Shown: positions 53,710 through 62,554, counted from the first letter of the stretch. The stretch is DNA of 64,000 nt from CAVWSM01 sp963757805 (GCA_963757805.1 CAVWSM010000020.1:1-64000); one strand, 5' to 3'. The notes: generated by a model from the sequence alone, not told the origin. A program made the numbers and translations.

Positions 53710-54351
53710 TCAGCCCTCGGCGCTCGTGCGCAGCCAGGGTGGCACCGCGCCGTACGGCAGCATGTCCACCCCGGCACCCAGGTCGCGCAGGTCGGCTAGC
53801 CGTAGATCCTCCAGCAGTAGGCTCCCCGCGCTCTCCGGTGAGAACACCAGCCAGAGCCACAGCCCGTAGGTCTCACCGACGTAGACGGCCTTGTCGTCTG
53901 CCGCGTCGATGCACCACAGCGGCACCGGGCGACCCTGCACCGGGAGCTTCGCGATCGGCGGGCGGTCGACGGCGCCGCCGGGGTCGACCTCGTCGAGCCC
54001 CGCGTAGCGGGCCCCGAGCCCCACCTGCGACTCCTCCGCGATGAGCAGCAGCTCCCCGGGGCCGCCCAGCGGATTGGGACCCGACAGTGCCGTCGCGGTC
54101 GCCTTGACTCCGGCCACCGCGTCGCCGGCGGAGAACAGCGCGGTCACCACCCACCCGCGCGGGAGAGGCCAGGGCAGCCACATCGGCAGCCCGACCCGGG
54201 CCGCCATATGCCGCGCCCACTCTGCACCTGGCTGCGGGAATGGCATGACCGGCGCCACAGGCCCGTGCAGCGAGCACCGCCAGCTGCTCTCCCACATACC
54301 CGGCGCATCGAGTGTGGCGCCGCAGCGGGGACACGTCGGGTGGCCGCGCAT
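53710..54351 (-). CDS. DUF6758-type protein
   Basis: A 213-residue protein with an N-terminal CxxC zinc pair (TCPRCGATLDAPGMWESSWR followed by one further Cys). Then follow LPMWLPWPLPRGWVVTALFS and, near the end, VYVGETYGLWLWLVFSPESA. I recall this family in actinobacteria beside PHP and MarC genes and annotated as a phosphotransacetylase-like protein, without proof. It starts 64 bp from the divergent Nudix gene. Confidence 0.7.
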   Translation of the reverse strand: MRGHPTCPRCGATLDAPGMWESSWRCSLHGPVAPVMPFPQPGAEWARHMAARVGLPMWLPWPLPRGWVVTALFSAGDAVAGVKATATALSGPNPLGGPGELLLIAEESQVGLGARYAGLDEVDPGGAVDRPPIAKLPVQGRPVPLWCIDAADDKAVYVGETYGLWLWLVFSPESAGSLLLEDLRLADLRDLGAGVDMLPYGAVPPWLRTSAEG

Positions 54352-54414
54352 GAGCCACGGTCCCGTGCGAGTCTCACGCGCGTCAAGCGCACGGGTCCCG
54401 CCTATGCTGCCGCC

Positions 54415-54807
54415 GTGCGACACGTACGGTGCGTGGGCGGGCTCATCCGCGACGAGGCCGGCAGCCTGCTCCTCGTCCAGCGCGCCAACCCGCCCGGTCA
54501 GGGGCTGTGGTCGATCCCGGGTGGTCGGGTCGAGCTGGGCGAGTCCGACGCTGACGCGGTGCGCCGCGAGCTGGCCGAGGAGACCGGTCTCGACGTGGAG
54601 GTCGGCGATTTGGTGGGCCGCGTCGAGCGGCCGGGCCCAGGCGGTGTCACGTACGACATCTATGACTACGCGTGTACGGTGACCGGTGGTCGGTTGCGCG
54701 CCGGAGACGATGCGACCCGAGTCGCGTTCACGCCGCCTGAGCGCGTACGGACGCTGCCCACCAGCGACGGCCTCGTCGAAACGCTCACAAGATGGGGCTG
54801 GCTCTGA
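54415..54807 (+). CDS. Nudix hydrolase (MutT-like)
   Basis: A 130-residue single-domain Nudix protein. The Nudix box is GGRVELGESDADAVRRELAE followed by ETGL. It is compact, like MutT/ADP-ribose pyrophosphatase types. The GTG start is divergent from DUF6758. It is tail-to-tail, 6 bp from the phosphatase gene. Confidence 0.85.
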   Translation: MRHVRCVGGLIRDEAGSLLLVQRANPPGQGLWSIPGGRVELGESDADAVRRELAEETGLDVEVGDLVGRVERPGPGGVTYDIYDYACTVTGGRLRAGDDATRVAFTPPERVRTLPTSDGLVETLTRWGWL

Positions 54808-54813
54808 GCAGGT

Positions 54814-55383
54814 TCACGCATTCCAGCGCAGCAGCGCAGGCACCTCACGTTCCCAGCCCAGCGTCGAGAGCGTCGACGTATCGAGCCGGTAGTGCATGCC
54901 CTGCGCGGGCGGCTGGCCGAGCCAGCGCGCAGTGAGCACGCGCAGAAAGTGTCCGTGCGCGAACAGCAATGCCTGCTCCGCATCCGAGGCGCGCACTCGG
55001 GCGAGCACCTCGTCGGCACGCATCCCGACCTCGCCCGGACTCTCGCCACCCTTCGCGCCGTGCGTCCAGATGCTCCACCCCGGCACCATCTCGCGGATCT
55101 CCGGCGTCGTGACGCCCTCGTAGTCCCCGTACTCCCACTCCCTCGCCCCGTCGATCACCTCGGCATCCGGGAACCCCGCCAGCCGCGCGGTCTCCCGCGC
55201 ACGTTGCCGTGGGCTCGTGAGCACCAGGTCGAATTTCTCCCCCCTCAGTCGCCCGGCCAGCTCTATCGCCTCCTGCGCGCCTTCCGGCAGCAGCGGTAGG
55301 TCGGTGCGGCCGGTGTGCCGTCCGTTCCGGCTCCACTCGGTGGCGCCATGTCGCGCGATCCAGAGCACGGGTCGGGTTGTCAC
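54814..55383 (-). CDS. Histidine phosphatase (phosphoglycerate-mutase-like)
   Basis: A 189-residue enzyme with the catalytic RHG motif (LWIARHGATEWSRNGRHTGR), SPRQRARETARL, the second acidic site AREWEYGDYEG and the second His in LLFAHGHFLRVLTARWLGQ. Such proteins act as acid phosphatases on small sugars or phosphosugars. I chose GTG 55,383. A long form from 55,419 is possible. Confidence 0.88.
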   Translation of the reverse strand: MTTRPVLWIARHGATEWSRNGRHTGRTDLPLLPEGAQEAIELAGRLRGEKFDLVLTSPRQRARETARLAGFPDAEVIDGAREWEYGDYEGVTTPEIREMVPGWSIWTHGAKGGESPGEVGMRADEVLARVRASDAEQALLFAHGHFLRVLTARWLGQPPAQGMHYRLDTSTLSTLGWEREVPALLRWNA

Positions 55384-55555
55384 GGCTGCCAGCCTGCCGC
55401 AGGACGGCTTGTCCGGCACGCCAAGAACCCTTGCTATTGGCCGCTTTCAGGGCGAATCACCTAGTCAGCAGGTGTACGATGACCTACGGCCTGCAGGTCA
55501 GGCCGCGGATCTCCCCCGCAGCCCCGAGGGGCACGGCCGCAAGGAGGTGGTGCAC

Positions 55556-55624
55556 GTGAGTCCCTGTGATCCTCACAGTACGACCCGTGCATGCGCGCTC
55601 CACCGGCCCTTCGGTCATCGCTGA
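55556..55624 (+). CDS. Leader peptide before corA (22 residues)
   Basis: A short ORF with a textbook AAGGAGG at 8 nt before the GTG (55,556). It reads SPCDPHSTTRACALHRPFGH and ends with R, then TGA. The stop lies in the left arm of a hairpin (55,612-55,646). Another GTG at 55,550 is too close to the SD. The start of corA is 80 bp downstream. A translated peptide ending in a hairpin is the layout of translation-coupled control; the trigger is unknown. The rest of the 55,384-55,555 gap holds no gene that I recognise. Confidence 0.55.
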   Translation: MSPCDPHSTTRACALHRPFGHR

Positions 55625-55646
55625 CCGTTTCTGCAAGCGATGACCG
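55612..55646 (+). promoter_or_regulatory. 11-bp perfect hairpin between leader peptide and corA
   Basis: CGGTCATCGCT (55,612-55,622) and AGCGATGACCG (55,636-55,646) pair perfectly around a 13-nt loop. The leader-peptide TGA spans 55,622-55,624. There is no T-run, so an intrinsic terminator is unlikely. Confidence 0.6.
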
Positions 55647-55704
55647 CCCGGTCGCCTTGCTCGCGTGCACCCACGACCTGGAATGCACGCACCGGAGGTG
55701 ACCC

Positions 55705-56832
55705 GTGGCCCTGCTCAACAACGGCTCCAGCCGTCGCAACCCCATGGGCACGCTGCGCCCTGTGGTGCGGGCCGTGACTGGCAGGTACGGCCGATCGTCC
55801 GGCAGCCGAGGCCAGGTACCCGATGACGGCGTCATTGCCCAGGACGCCATTGTCGACTGGGCGTTGTATGCCGACGGCCACCGCCAGCCGGTGACGAGCT
55901 ACGCCGAGGCTGTTGAGCAGTCGCGGGCCGGTGAGGGGTTCGTCTGGATCGGCATGCACGAGCCGAGCGAAGAGCAGCTTGCGGGGATCGCCGAGGACTT
56001 TGGTTTGCACCCGCTCGCGGTTGAGGATGCCGTGCTCGCGCACCAGCGGCCCAAGGTCGACCGCTACGAGGACCAGCTGTTCGCGGTCTTCAAGACCGTG
56101 ACCTATGTGCCGCATGACGATCTCGAGGAGACCAGCCAGATCGTCAACACCGGTGAGGTGATGGTCTTCCTCGGCGCGACGTTCGTCGTCACCGTGCGGC
56201 ACGGCAGCCACGGCGGTCTGAAGCAGGTGCGCGCTCGGCTCGAGGCCGACGAGGACCTGCTGCGCCGCGGCCCGTCCGCGGTGCTGCACGCCATCGCCGA
56301 CACGATCGTCGACAACTACGTCGACGTCACCGACCGCATCGAGGACGACATCGACCAGATCGAGGAGCTGGTCTTCTCGGCTCGTCGCCGCCGCGAGGTC
56401 GAGCGCGTCTACTTCGTCAAGCGCGAGCTGGTCGAGCTGCGCCGCGCTGTGTCTCCGCTTGCCGCGCCGCTGGGCGACTTGGCTCAGCGGCCCATGGCGT
56501 TGGTCGACGACACCATCCGTGAATACTTCCGCGACGTCGAGGACCACCTCACACGAGCCCGCGAGCAGATCGCCGGCTACGACGACCTGCTGACCTCGAT
56601 CCTGCAGGCGAGCCTTGCGCAGCTGTCCGTCACCGAGAACGAGGACATGCGCAAGATCACCGCTTGGGCCGCCATCATCGCCGTCCCGACCGCCATCGCT
56701 GGCATCTATGGCATGAACTTCACCCACATGCCGGAGCTCGACTGGGCGTACGGCTACCCATTGGTGCTGCTGCTGATCGCGGGCGTCTGCACGTTCCTCT
56801 ACACCAGGTTCAAGCGCACCGGCTGGCTCTAG
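55705..56832 (+). CDS. corA: CorA magnesium/cobalt transporter
   Basis: A 375-residue Mg2+ channel. A cytoplasmic domain (WIGMHEPSEEQLAGIAEDFG, HPLAVEDAVLAHQRPKVDRY) leads to long helices and two C-terminal membrane segments (AWAAIIAVPTAIAGIYGMNF, PLVLLLIAGVCTFLYTRF) separated by the ion-selective loop with YGMNF. GGAGG lies 7 nt before the GTG. The preceding leader peptide and hairpin suggest control at translation. The last 4 bp overlap the convergent stress-protein gene. Confidence 0.93.
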   Translation: MALLNNGSSRRNPMGTLRPVVRAVTGRYGRSSGSRGQVPDDGVIAQDAIVDWALYADGHRQPVTSYAEAVEQSRAGEGFVWIGMHEPSEEQLAGIAEDFGLHPLAVEDAVLAHQRPKVDRYEDQLFAVFKTVTYVPHDDLEETSQIVNTGEVMVFLGATFVVTVRHGSHGGLKQVRARLEADEDLLRRGPSAVLHAIADTIVDNYVDVTDRIEDDIDQIEELVFSARRRREVERVYFVKRELVELRRAVSPLAAPLGDLAQRPMALVDDTIREYFRDVEDHLTRAREQIAGYDDLLTSILQASLAQLSVTENEDMRKITAWAAIIAVPTAIAGIYGMNFTHMPELDWAYGYPLVLLLIAGVCTFLYTRFKRTGWL

Positions 56833-57332
56833 GACTCTGCTGGTGGCGGCGGGCTCACGGCACCCGTACCGCCGAGTGACAGTTGTGCGAGCAGCTGGCG
56901 GGCTCGATCGGCGTGCTGGTGCTGCGCAAAGAGCTCGTAGTGGCTCGCCACCGTCGCCGACGTCGACGTGAAGTCGCGCCGTCCGCCGGTGAATGCGTAG
57001 CCGACAAGCGCGAAGATCAGCCCGAAGATCCCCGCCCAGATGATGCTGAACAGCAGCAGCCGGCCCCACCCCTCGGTGGTGAAGATCCCGAACAGCAGGC
57101 CGATGAGCAGGCCGATCCAGGCGCCGCCGAGCAAACCGGCCAACGCGACCTTCATCCAGGTCAGCCGCCCGGTGACGCGCTCGATCTGGCGCAGGTCGGT
57201 GCCGACGATCGCGAGGTTCTCAACGGGGAACTTCTGGTCGGCGAGGTAGTCGACGGCGCGCTGCGCGTCTTCGTATCTGTCGTACGTCGCGACCGACTGC
57301 CCGGTAGGCAGTCCAGGGATCGTGTCAGCCAT
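56829..57332 (-). CDS. General-stress-protein-17M-like membrane protein (YflT type)
   Basis: A 167-residue protein. The N-terminal cytoplasmic domain (SVATYDRYEDAQRAVDYLAD, KFPVENLAIVGTDLRQIERV) is the YflT/GsiB-like pattern. Two Gly-rich membrane segments follow (GLLGGAWIGLLIGLLFGIF, LLLFSIIWAGIFGLIFALVG), then a hydrophilic tail. Family members respond to general stress in firmicutes; in actinobacteria their role is unproven. I chose the ATG at 57,332, preceded by AGAGGAA. Confidence 0.8.
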   Translation of the reverse strand: MADTIPGLPTGQSVATYDRYEDAQRAVDYLADQKFPVENLAIVGTDLRQIERVTGRLTWMKVALAGLLGGAWIGLLIGLLFGIFTTEGWGRLLLFSIIWAGIFGLIFALVGYAFTGGRRDFTSTSATVASHYELFAQHQHADRARQLLAQLSLGGTGAVSPPPPAES

Positions 57333-57398
57333 CGGGAGTTCCTCTCGCGCAGCTGTCACCCGCACTCCGGGTGCTGCTACGAGTCTTGCCCACGATGA

Positions 57399-57424
57399 TC
57401 ACTCGTGCCAACCGTGACGAGTGA
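57399..57424 (-). terminator. 8-bp perfect hairpin after the acyltransferase gene
   Basis: TCACTCGT and ACGAGTGA pair around a 10-nt loop, 9 bp past the acyltransferase stop. The tail has no T-run. Confidence 0.5.
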
Positions 57425-57432
57425 CCCGGCGT

Positions 57433-58146
57433 TCAGCCGACGGCGGGCTCGGCCGTGCTCTCGGCGACGAGACCGCGCCACGTGTCGACGAGGCGTTCGC
57501 GCAGCAGCGCTGACACCTCGGCGACGGCGCGACCGCCATAGTCGCCCACGGTGACGGGCTGGCCGACGTGCAGGCGCAGCGGCGGGCGGCGCAGCACGGA
57601 CCGGGCCGCACCGCGCAGGCTCTGTGCGACGGTGCCGACGCCGATGAGCCGCGCGTCGTGGTGCACGAGCGGCAGGACTGGCGCGCCCGAGTGCAGCGCC
57701 AACCTGGCGAGTCCACTGCGGAATGCACGCGGTGAACCGTCCGACGCAGCCGACACGTCGCCCTCGGGATAGATCCCCAGGATCTCTCCGCGGTCGAGGG
57801 TGCGCATTGCGGCGCGGAGCGCGTCCGGCGCCGACCGTTGCCAGCCGACCTCGATGGAGCCGGCATGCCGGGCGAGCGGGCCGACGATCGGGTGGCGGAA
57901 GACCAGCTCGCTGACCAGGAAACGTACGTGGCCGTGGGCCGTGCCGCAGCCGGCTTTGCCGCACGGACGCGACGGCCGCAGCCCGGCTGCGTGAAGGGAC
58001 GCGAGCACTGGCGCGACATCGACGATCGTTGTGTGGTTGACCATCACGATCGCCGGACCGCTCGCCGGGAGCTGCTCCGCGCCGCTGAGCCTGGCACGGC
58101 AGGTTGCACCGGCGAGAAACCGGGCGACTGGTCCGACGAACTCCAT
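57433..58146 (-). CDS. 1-acyl-sn-glycerol-3-phosphate acyltransferase (PlsC-like)
   Basis: A 237-residue acyltransferase of phospholipid synthesis. The HX4D motif is VMVNHTTIVDVAPVLAS. The second motif resembles FVSELVFRH, where the usual FxR is weak, and the third EGxS-type motif is GEILGIYPEGDVSAA. No membrane segment is obvious beyond the N-terminal hydrophobic part. It is flanked by a hairpin repeat on the upstream side and a short terminator downstream. Confidence 0.85.
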   Translation of the reverse strand: MEFVGPVARFLAGATCRARLSGAEQLPASGPAIVMVNHTTIVDVAPVLASLHAAGLRPSRPCGKAGCGTAHGHVRFLVSELVFRHPIVGPLARHAGSIEVGWQRSAPDALRAAMRTLDRGEILGIYPEGDVSAASDGSPRAFRSGLARLALHSGAPVLPLVHHDARLIGVGTVAQSLRGAARSVLRRPPLRLHVGQPVTVGDYGGRAVAEVSALLRERLVDTWRGLVAESTAEPAVG

Positions 58147-58174
58147 GACCGGTCACTTTAGTGGCCGACCCTCC

Positions 58175-58228
58175 CTTGATCATGAAGGATCCCCCGTGCC
58201 CGGACACGGGGAATCCTTCATGATCAAG
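58175..58228. repeat. 24-bp near-perfect hairpin
   Basis: The arms 58,175-58,198 and 58,205-58,228 are inverted copies with one mismatch, CTTGATCATGAAGGATCCCC and its partner, around a 6-nt loop CCCGGA. It stands between the acyltransferase (minus) and P1 peptidase (plus) genes. The right arm contains the ATG used by the P1 gene at 58,220 and its GGGGA SD. Confidence 0.8.
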
Positions 58229-59292
58229 GGGTGGATCACTCTGCCGCCCGGGCCGCGCAACGCGCTCACGGACGTCGGCCGGGATCAGTGTCGGTCACGC
58301 GCACCGCGTCGGCGATGGCTGGCTCAGCGGCACAACCGTCGTGCTCGCGCCGCCCGGTGGCTGCGTGGCCGCGGTCGACGTACGTGGTGGTGGCCCGGCC
58401 ACCCGGGAGACCGAGGCGCTGCGACCCGGCGGGCTCGTGTCGCGCATCGAGGCGGTTGTGCTGACTGGTGGCAGCGCCTACGGGCTCGACGCCGCATCCG
58501 GTGCGGTGCGCTGGCTCGAAGAGCAACAGCGTGGTGTCCGTGTTGGACAGCAACCGCATGAGGTCGTCCCCGTCGTGCCGGCGGCGGCACTTTTCGACCT
58601 CGGCCGTGGTGGCGACTTCAGCAAGCGACCGGACGCCGAGCTCGGCTATGCCGCCGCACGCGCGGCGGCCGATAGCCCGCCGGGGTCGCTGGTGGTCGAG
58701 GGTTGTGTGGGCGCCGGCACCGGCGCTGTTGTCGGCGCCGTCGGCGGCTTGCTCAAGGGCGGCGTGGGCACCGCCAGCGCGATGCTGCCCGACGGCTCTG
58801 TGGTCGCTGCTCTCGTCGCGGTCAACGCTGCCGGGTCCGGCGTCGACATTGACACCGGGCAGTTGTACGGCGCTGCACTGGCGCGCCTCGGCGAGTTCCC
58901 GCCGCCGCCGACAGCTGCTCGCGTGGAGGCTGCCCGAGCCCGGCTCGCGGCGGCATCACCGGGCGCGCCTCCGCTCAACACGACGATCGGTGTTGTGGCG
59001 ACCAGCGCGGCGATCGGCCGGGCCGAAGCCGAGCGGCTCGCGGTAGCCGCGCACGACGGCATTGCCCGCGCAATCCGCCCCTCCCACATGCTGTTCGACG
59101 GTGACACGCTGTTCGCCCTAGCGACCGGCGGGCACTCGTTGCCCGAGGACACGGACCCGGCACGCGCACAACGACTGGCTCAGCTGCACGCCGCCGCAGC
59201 CGATCGTCGTCGCGATCGCGATTGCCCGCGCGTTGCTCGCTGCGACACCGGTGGAGTCGGCGCCGCCCACCTACACCGAGCTGTATCTCTGA
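58220..59292 (+). pseudogene. P1/S58-family peptidase (DmpA-like) with two frameshifts
   Basis: An aminopeptidase-type Ntn hydrolase that processes itself before its nucleophile. The first frame starts IKGWITLPPGPRNALTDVG; then GISVGHAHRVGDGWLSGTTV lies in the next frame, so one extra base occurs near 58,275. The body includes VLTGGSAYGLDAASGAVRWL, the family block DAELGYAAARAA and the cleavage region APPLNTTIGVVATSAAIG with the nucleophile. A second shift near 59,205 puts the true end (ALLAATPVESAPPTYTELYL) in another frame. Either the gene is broken or the sequence has two errors. Confidence 0.75.
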
Positions 59293-59318
59293 CGGCGACC
59301 CCCGCCGCCTGCCCTCGC

Positions 59319-59385
59319 AAGATCAACAGGACTCCTGCACGCGACACACCCTGGGCGAGTCGCGTGGAAGAAGGCTGTTGATCTT
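59319..59385. repeat. Hairpin repeat, copy 2
   Basis: AAGATCAACAG (59,319-59,329) and CTGTTGATCTT (59,375-59,385) pair perfectly, with inner CACGCGAC/GTCGCGTG perfectly paired (59,338-59,345 and 59,359-59,366). It is related to the repeat at 12,004-12,066 and again lies between convergent gene ends. Confidence 0.75.
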
Positions 59386-59403
59386 GATTTGGCTAGGCGC
59401 GTA

Positions 59404-60315
59404 TCAGTCGATGTCGCTCGGCTTGGCGGGGCGCCCCGTGACAACGAGTGCGACGCCGGCCAGAACCAGCACGGCTGCCGGCAGCGCCGCGAGCGGAGGC
59501 ACCTGGCCGAGCCAGATCGCCGCGATGAGTGCGGCACCCGGCACTTCGAACAGGATGCACAGCGAGACGACGACCGGCCCGACGCTGCCGACCACCCGAT
59601 TGAAGATCGTGTGTCCCAGCAGCTGGGCAACCACGGTCAGCACCACGAGCTTGAGCCAGGTATCGGCGGAGTACCCGCCCAGCCGCACGCCGCCGACCAG
59701 ACAGACGACAAGCAGGACCACCGCACAGATCGCGTAACAAGCGAATGCGTACGACGTCGTCGACATCGTCTGCCGGGCCGCGCCGCCGACCGCGACATAG
59801 ACCGCCGCGAACATGCCGCCGGCCAGCGCGAGCAGGTCGCCGACGAGCGCATCTCCGGACACCCGCAAGTCCACTCCGGTCAGCACGAGCACACCGAGCA
59901 GCGCGACACCGATGCCCAGCCACACCCGCCGCGGCACGTGCTGACCGCTCAGGCGGGCGATCAGCGCATTCCACACCGGGCTGGTGGCCCCGAGCGCCGT
60001 TGCCGACGCCACCGACGTCAGCGTGACTGCCGGGACCCACGTCGCAAAGTGCGCAGCCAGCGCGAGCCCGGAGCCCAGCAAGAGCCGGCGTTCGCGAGCA
60101 TCAGCTTGGAGCAACGCCGACCGGTGCCTCGTCAGTGCTACCGGCGCGAGAGCGGCCGTACCCATGGCGTTGCGCCACATCGCGATCGCCAACGCGGGTG
60201 CGGCCGTCGCCGCGATGATCGGGCCAGACGCGGAGACACCGAGGACGGCTACCGCGATCAGCAGGCTGTCGCCCGGACTGGGGCGGAGCAGCCACGGCTG
60301 ATCTGTCGTCGACAC
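59404..60315 (-). CDS. EamA/DMT-family exporter
   Basis: A 303-residue inner-membrane transporter with ten predicted membrane segments in two EamA halves, for example LLIAVAVLGVSASGPIIAAT, WLGIGVALLGVLVLTGVDL, LLALAGGMFAAVYVAVGGA and PAAVLVLAGVALVVTGR. Family members export metabolites, amino acids or drugs. It runs convergent to the P1 peptidase gene, with the hairpin repeat between. Confidence 0.85.
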   Translation of the reverse strand: MSTTDQPWLLRPSPGDSLLIAVAVLGVSASGPIIAATAAPALAIAMWRNAMGTAALAPVALTRHRSALLQADARERRLLLGSGLALAAHFATWVPAVTLTSVASATALGATSPVWNALIARLSGQHVPRRVWLGIGVALLGVLVLTGVDLRVSGDALVGDLLALAGGMFAAVYVAVGGAARQTMSTTSYAFACYAICAVVLLVVCLVGGVRLGGYSADTWLKLVVLTVVAQLLGHTIFNRVVGSVGPVVVSLCILFEVPGAALIAAIWLGQVPPLAALPAAVLVLAGVALVVTGRPAKPSDID

Positions 60316-60369
60316 GCGCTCGATCCTTCCGCACGCGCAGTGTGAGCACGCTATGCGAGGCTGGCCCTC

Positions 60370-60882
60370 GTGACCGAGCAGCTGCAGGCTCTCGTGGCCG
60401 AAGCCACCGCCAAGTCGTCGGTGCTGTGGCTGTCATACACGGACATGCCGCAGCCACGGGCGGTCTGGCACGTGTGGCTCGATGGTGCTGCATACGTTTT
60501 AAGCGGCGGCACCGAGCAGCCGTTGCCCGGGATCGAGTTCGAGTCTGAGGCGACCGTGACCGTGCGCAGCAAGGACAACCAGGCGCGGCTGCTCTCCTAT
60601 CGCGCCCGGCTCACGCACCTGCGGCACGGCAGCAGTGACTGGCACGCGGCAGCGGCGGCACTGCTCGCCGAGCGGCTCAACGGACACCGCGAGGGCGCGC
60701 TGCTCCTCTGGGGTGCCGACTCCACGATCACGCGCGTCGAGCCGACCGGCGACGTTCTCGAGCGACCGGGCGAGCAACCGACCGGGCCGTTCGACGCAAA
60801 GCCGCTGCCCTCGCCTGCGACGACCCGCGGCGAGCTGCCGACAGTGCTCCACCGGCGGCAGCGGCGGGCACCAAAGCTCTGA
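60370..60882 (+). CDS. PNPOx-like hypothetical protein
   Basis: A 170-residue soluble protein. The first part (KSSVLWLSYTDMPQPRAVWH, VWLDGAAYVLSGGTEQPLPG) resembles the split-barrel flavin-type fold of pyridoxamine-phosphate-oxidase-like proteins. The tail is Pro/Arg-rich and probably disordered. The assignment is weak. The start is GTG 60,370, divergent from the exporter gene by 54 bp. Confidence 0.6.
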   Translation: MTEQLQALVAEATAKSSVLWLSYTDMPQPRAVWHVWLDGAAYVLSGGTEQPLPGIEFESEATVTVRSKDNQARLLSYRARLTHLRHGSSDWHAAAAALLAERLNGHREGALLLWGADSTITRVEPTGDVLERPGEQPTGPFDAKPLPSPATTRGELPTVLHRRQRRAPKL

Positions 60883-60895
60883 GGGGTGGCGGGCG

Positions 60896-61348
60896 TCAGT
60901 CCTCGAGCCGGGCGAGCAGCTCGGCCGCAGCGCGCAGCTCGGCATCGGTGAACCTCGACACCGCATAGTCGTAGACCCCACGCAGGTGCGTGCGGGTCGC
61001 CCGCCGCAGCCGGTCGACGCCAGCCTCCGTCACCACCGCGAAGAAGCCGCGGCCGTCGTCTGGTGCCGGCTCGCGGGACACCAGCCCCTCAACGGTCATG
61101 CGGTCGATGAGACGGGTCAGACCGCTGCGTGAGATCAGCAGGTGCGAGGCCAGGTCGGTCATGCGAAGCCGGCCCTCGGGCGCCTCGACGAGCTGCACGA
61201 GGACGTCGTACCAGGCCAGCGGCAGCCCCTGCTCGGCCATGAGATCGGCCTCGAGCTTGCGCATGACCACCGCGTGGGCACGCAGGAACAGCCGCCATGT
61301 GCGGAGCTGCTCCGCTGAGACTCGCTGTTGAGCCACCTGTTCGGTCAT
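60896..61348 (-). CDS. MarR-family regulator
   Basis: A 150-residue winged-helix repressor. It has LAWYDVLVQLVEAPEGRLRM, TDLASHLLISRSGLTRLIDR and MTVEGLVSREPAPDDGRGFF, the MarR recognition helix and wing. Ligand unknown; these often respond to phenolics or oxidants. It is divergent from mrp by 47 bp. Confidence 0.88.
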   Translation of the reverse strand: MTEQVAQQRVSAEQLRTWRLFLRAHAVVMRKLEADLMAEQGLPLAWYDVLVQLVEAPEGRLRMTDLASHLLISRSGLTRLIDRMTVEGLVSREPAPDDGRGFFAVVTEAGVDRLRRATRTHLRGVYDYAVSRFTDAELRAAAELLARLED

Positions 61349-61395
61349 CGAACTGATCGTACGACTCGATAGTTACGCCGCGTAGCATCGACGCC

Positions 61396-62544
61396 ATGCC
61401 ACCACTGCCCACTGTCGATCAGGTCAACGCCGTCCTCGACGGTGTGAAGGACCCCGAGATCCGCCGACCGATCACCGAGCTGGGCATGGTCAAGTCAGTT
61501 GACATCGCGCCTGACGGGCGAGTCACGGTGGACGTGTGGCTCACGGTGTCCGGCTGCCCGCTGCAGGAAACGATCACCCGTGATGTCACGGCGGCGGTCC
61601 AGCCGCTGAGCGGGGTCACCGCGGTCGACGTACGCCTCGATGTCATGTCCGACGAGCAGCGCACCGCCCTGCGCGACAAGCTGCGCCCCGGTGGCCGCAA
61701 CGAGAACCCGTTCACCAAGCCGGAGTCACTGACGCGCATCTACGCCGTCGCGTCCGGCAAGGGCGGCGTCGGCAAGTCGTCGGTCACGGTCAACCTGGCG
61801 GCCGCGATGGCGGCGGAGGGCGTGAAGGTGGGCCTGCTCGACGCCGACATTTACGGTCACTCGGTGCCGCGCATGCTTGGCATCGACGGACAACGTCCGA
61901 CGGTCGTCGAGCGCATGATCATGCCGGTGCCGGCATACGGGATCAAGGTCATCTCGACGGAGATGTTCAAACCTGACCGCAACTCCCCGGTCGCCTGGCG
62001 TGGGCCGATGCTGCACCGTGCGCTGGAGCAGTTCCTGGTCGACGTGTTCTGGGGCGACCTCGACGTGCTGCTTCTCGACCTGCCGCCGGGCACCGGCGAC
62101 GTCGCCATCTCGCTTGCTCAGCTGTTGCCGCACGCCGAGCTGCTCGTGGTCACGACCCCGCAGCTCGCCGCCGCTGAGGTAGCCGAGCGCGCCGGGTCGA
62201 TCGCCTCGCAGACCAACCAGCAGATTGCCGGAGTTGTCGAGAACATGGCGTGGCTGCCCTGCCCGCACTGCGGCCCGGAGCACCGGCTGGAGATCTTCGG
62301 CAGCGGCGGTGGAGCTCAGGTCTCCGCCGGACTGTCGCGGCTCATGGGCGCCGACGTGCCGCTTCTCGGCCAGGTGCCGATCGACGTACGGCTGCGCGAG
62401 GGCAGCGACGCGGGTGTCCCGCTCGTGGTGGCGGAGCCCGACGTTCCGGCGGCCACCGCACTGCGGGAGGTCGCCACATCGCTGTCGCAGCGCTCGCGGG
62501 GCCTGGCCGGCCGCTCGCTGGGGCTCAGCCCGGTCGGCCGCTGA
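61396..62544 (+). CDS. mrp: Mrp/ApbC-type P-loop Fe-S carrier ATPase
   Basis: A 382-residue protein that carries and delivers Fe-S clusters. A MIP18/DUF59 domain (1-90) precedes the ATPase. The deviant Walker A is VASGKGGVGKSSVTVNLAAA and Walker B-like LLDLPPGTGDVAISLAQL. The cluster cysteines are in WLPCPHCGPEH. The homologue in mycobacteria is Mrp (Rv1229c), which lies near tatB and sigE. It is convergent with tatB, 11 bp apart. Confidence 0.92.
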   Translation: MPPLPTVDQVNAVLDGVKDPEIRRPITELGMVKSVDIAPDGRVTVDVWLTVSGCPLQETITRDVTAAVQPLSGVTAVDVRLDVMSDEQRTALRDKLRPGGRNENPFTKPESLTRIYAVASGKGGVGKSSVTVNLAAAMAAEGVKVGLLDADIYGHSVPRMLGIDGQRPTVVERMIMPVPAYGIKVISTEMFKPDRNSPVAWRGPMLHRALEQFLVDVFWGDLDVLLLDLPPGTGDVAISLAQLLPHAELLVVTTPQLAAAEVAERAGSIASQTNQQIAGVVENMAWLPCPHCGPEHRLEIFGSGGGAQVSAGLSRLMGADVPLLGQVPIDVRLREGSDAGVPLVVAEPDVPAATALREVATSLSQRSRGLAGRSLGLSPVGR

Positions 62545-62554
62545 CCGTCGGGCG

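Noticed and set aside
55384..55704. Mg2+ riboswitch (M-box or ykkC-like) before corA
   Set aside because: No conserved riboswitch core can be recognised; the SD-led short ORF and one perfect hairpin explain the structure better.
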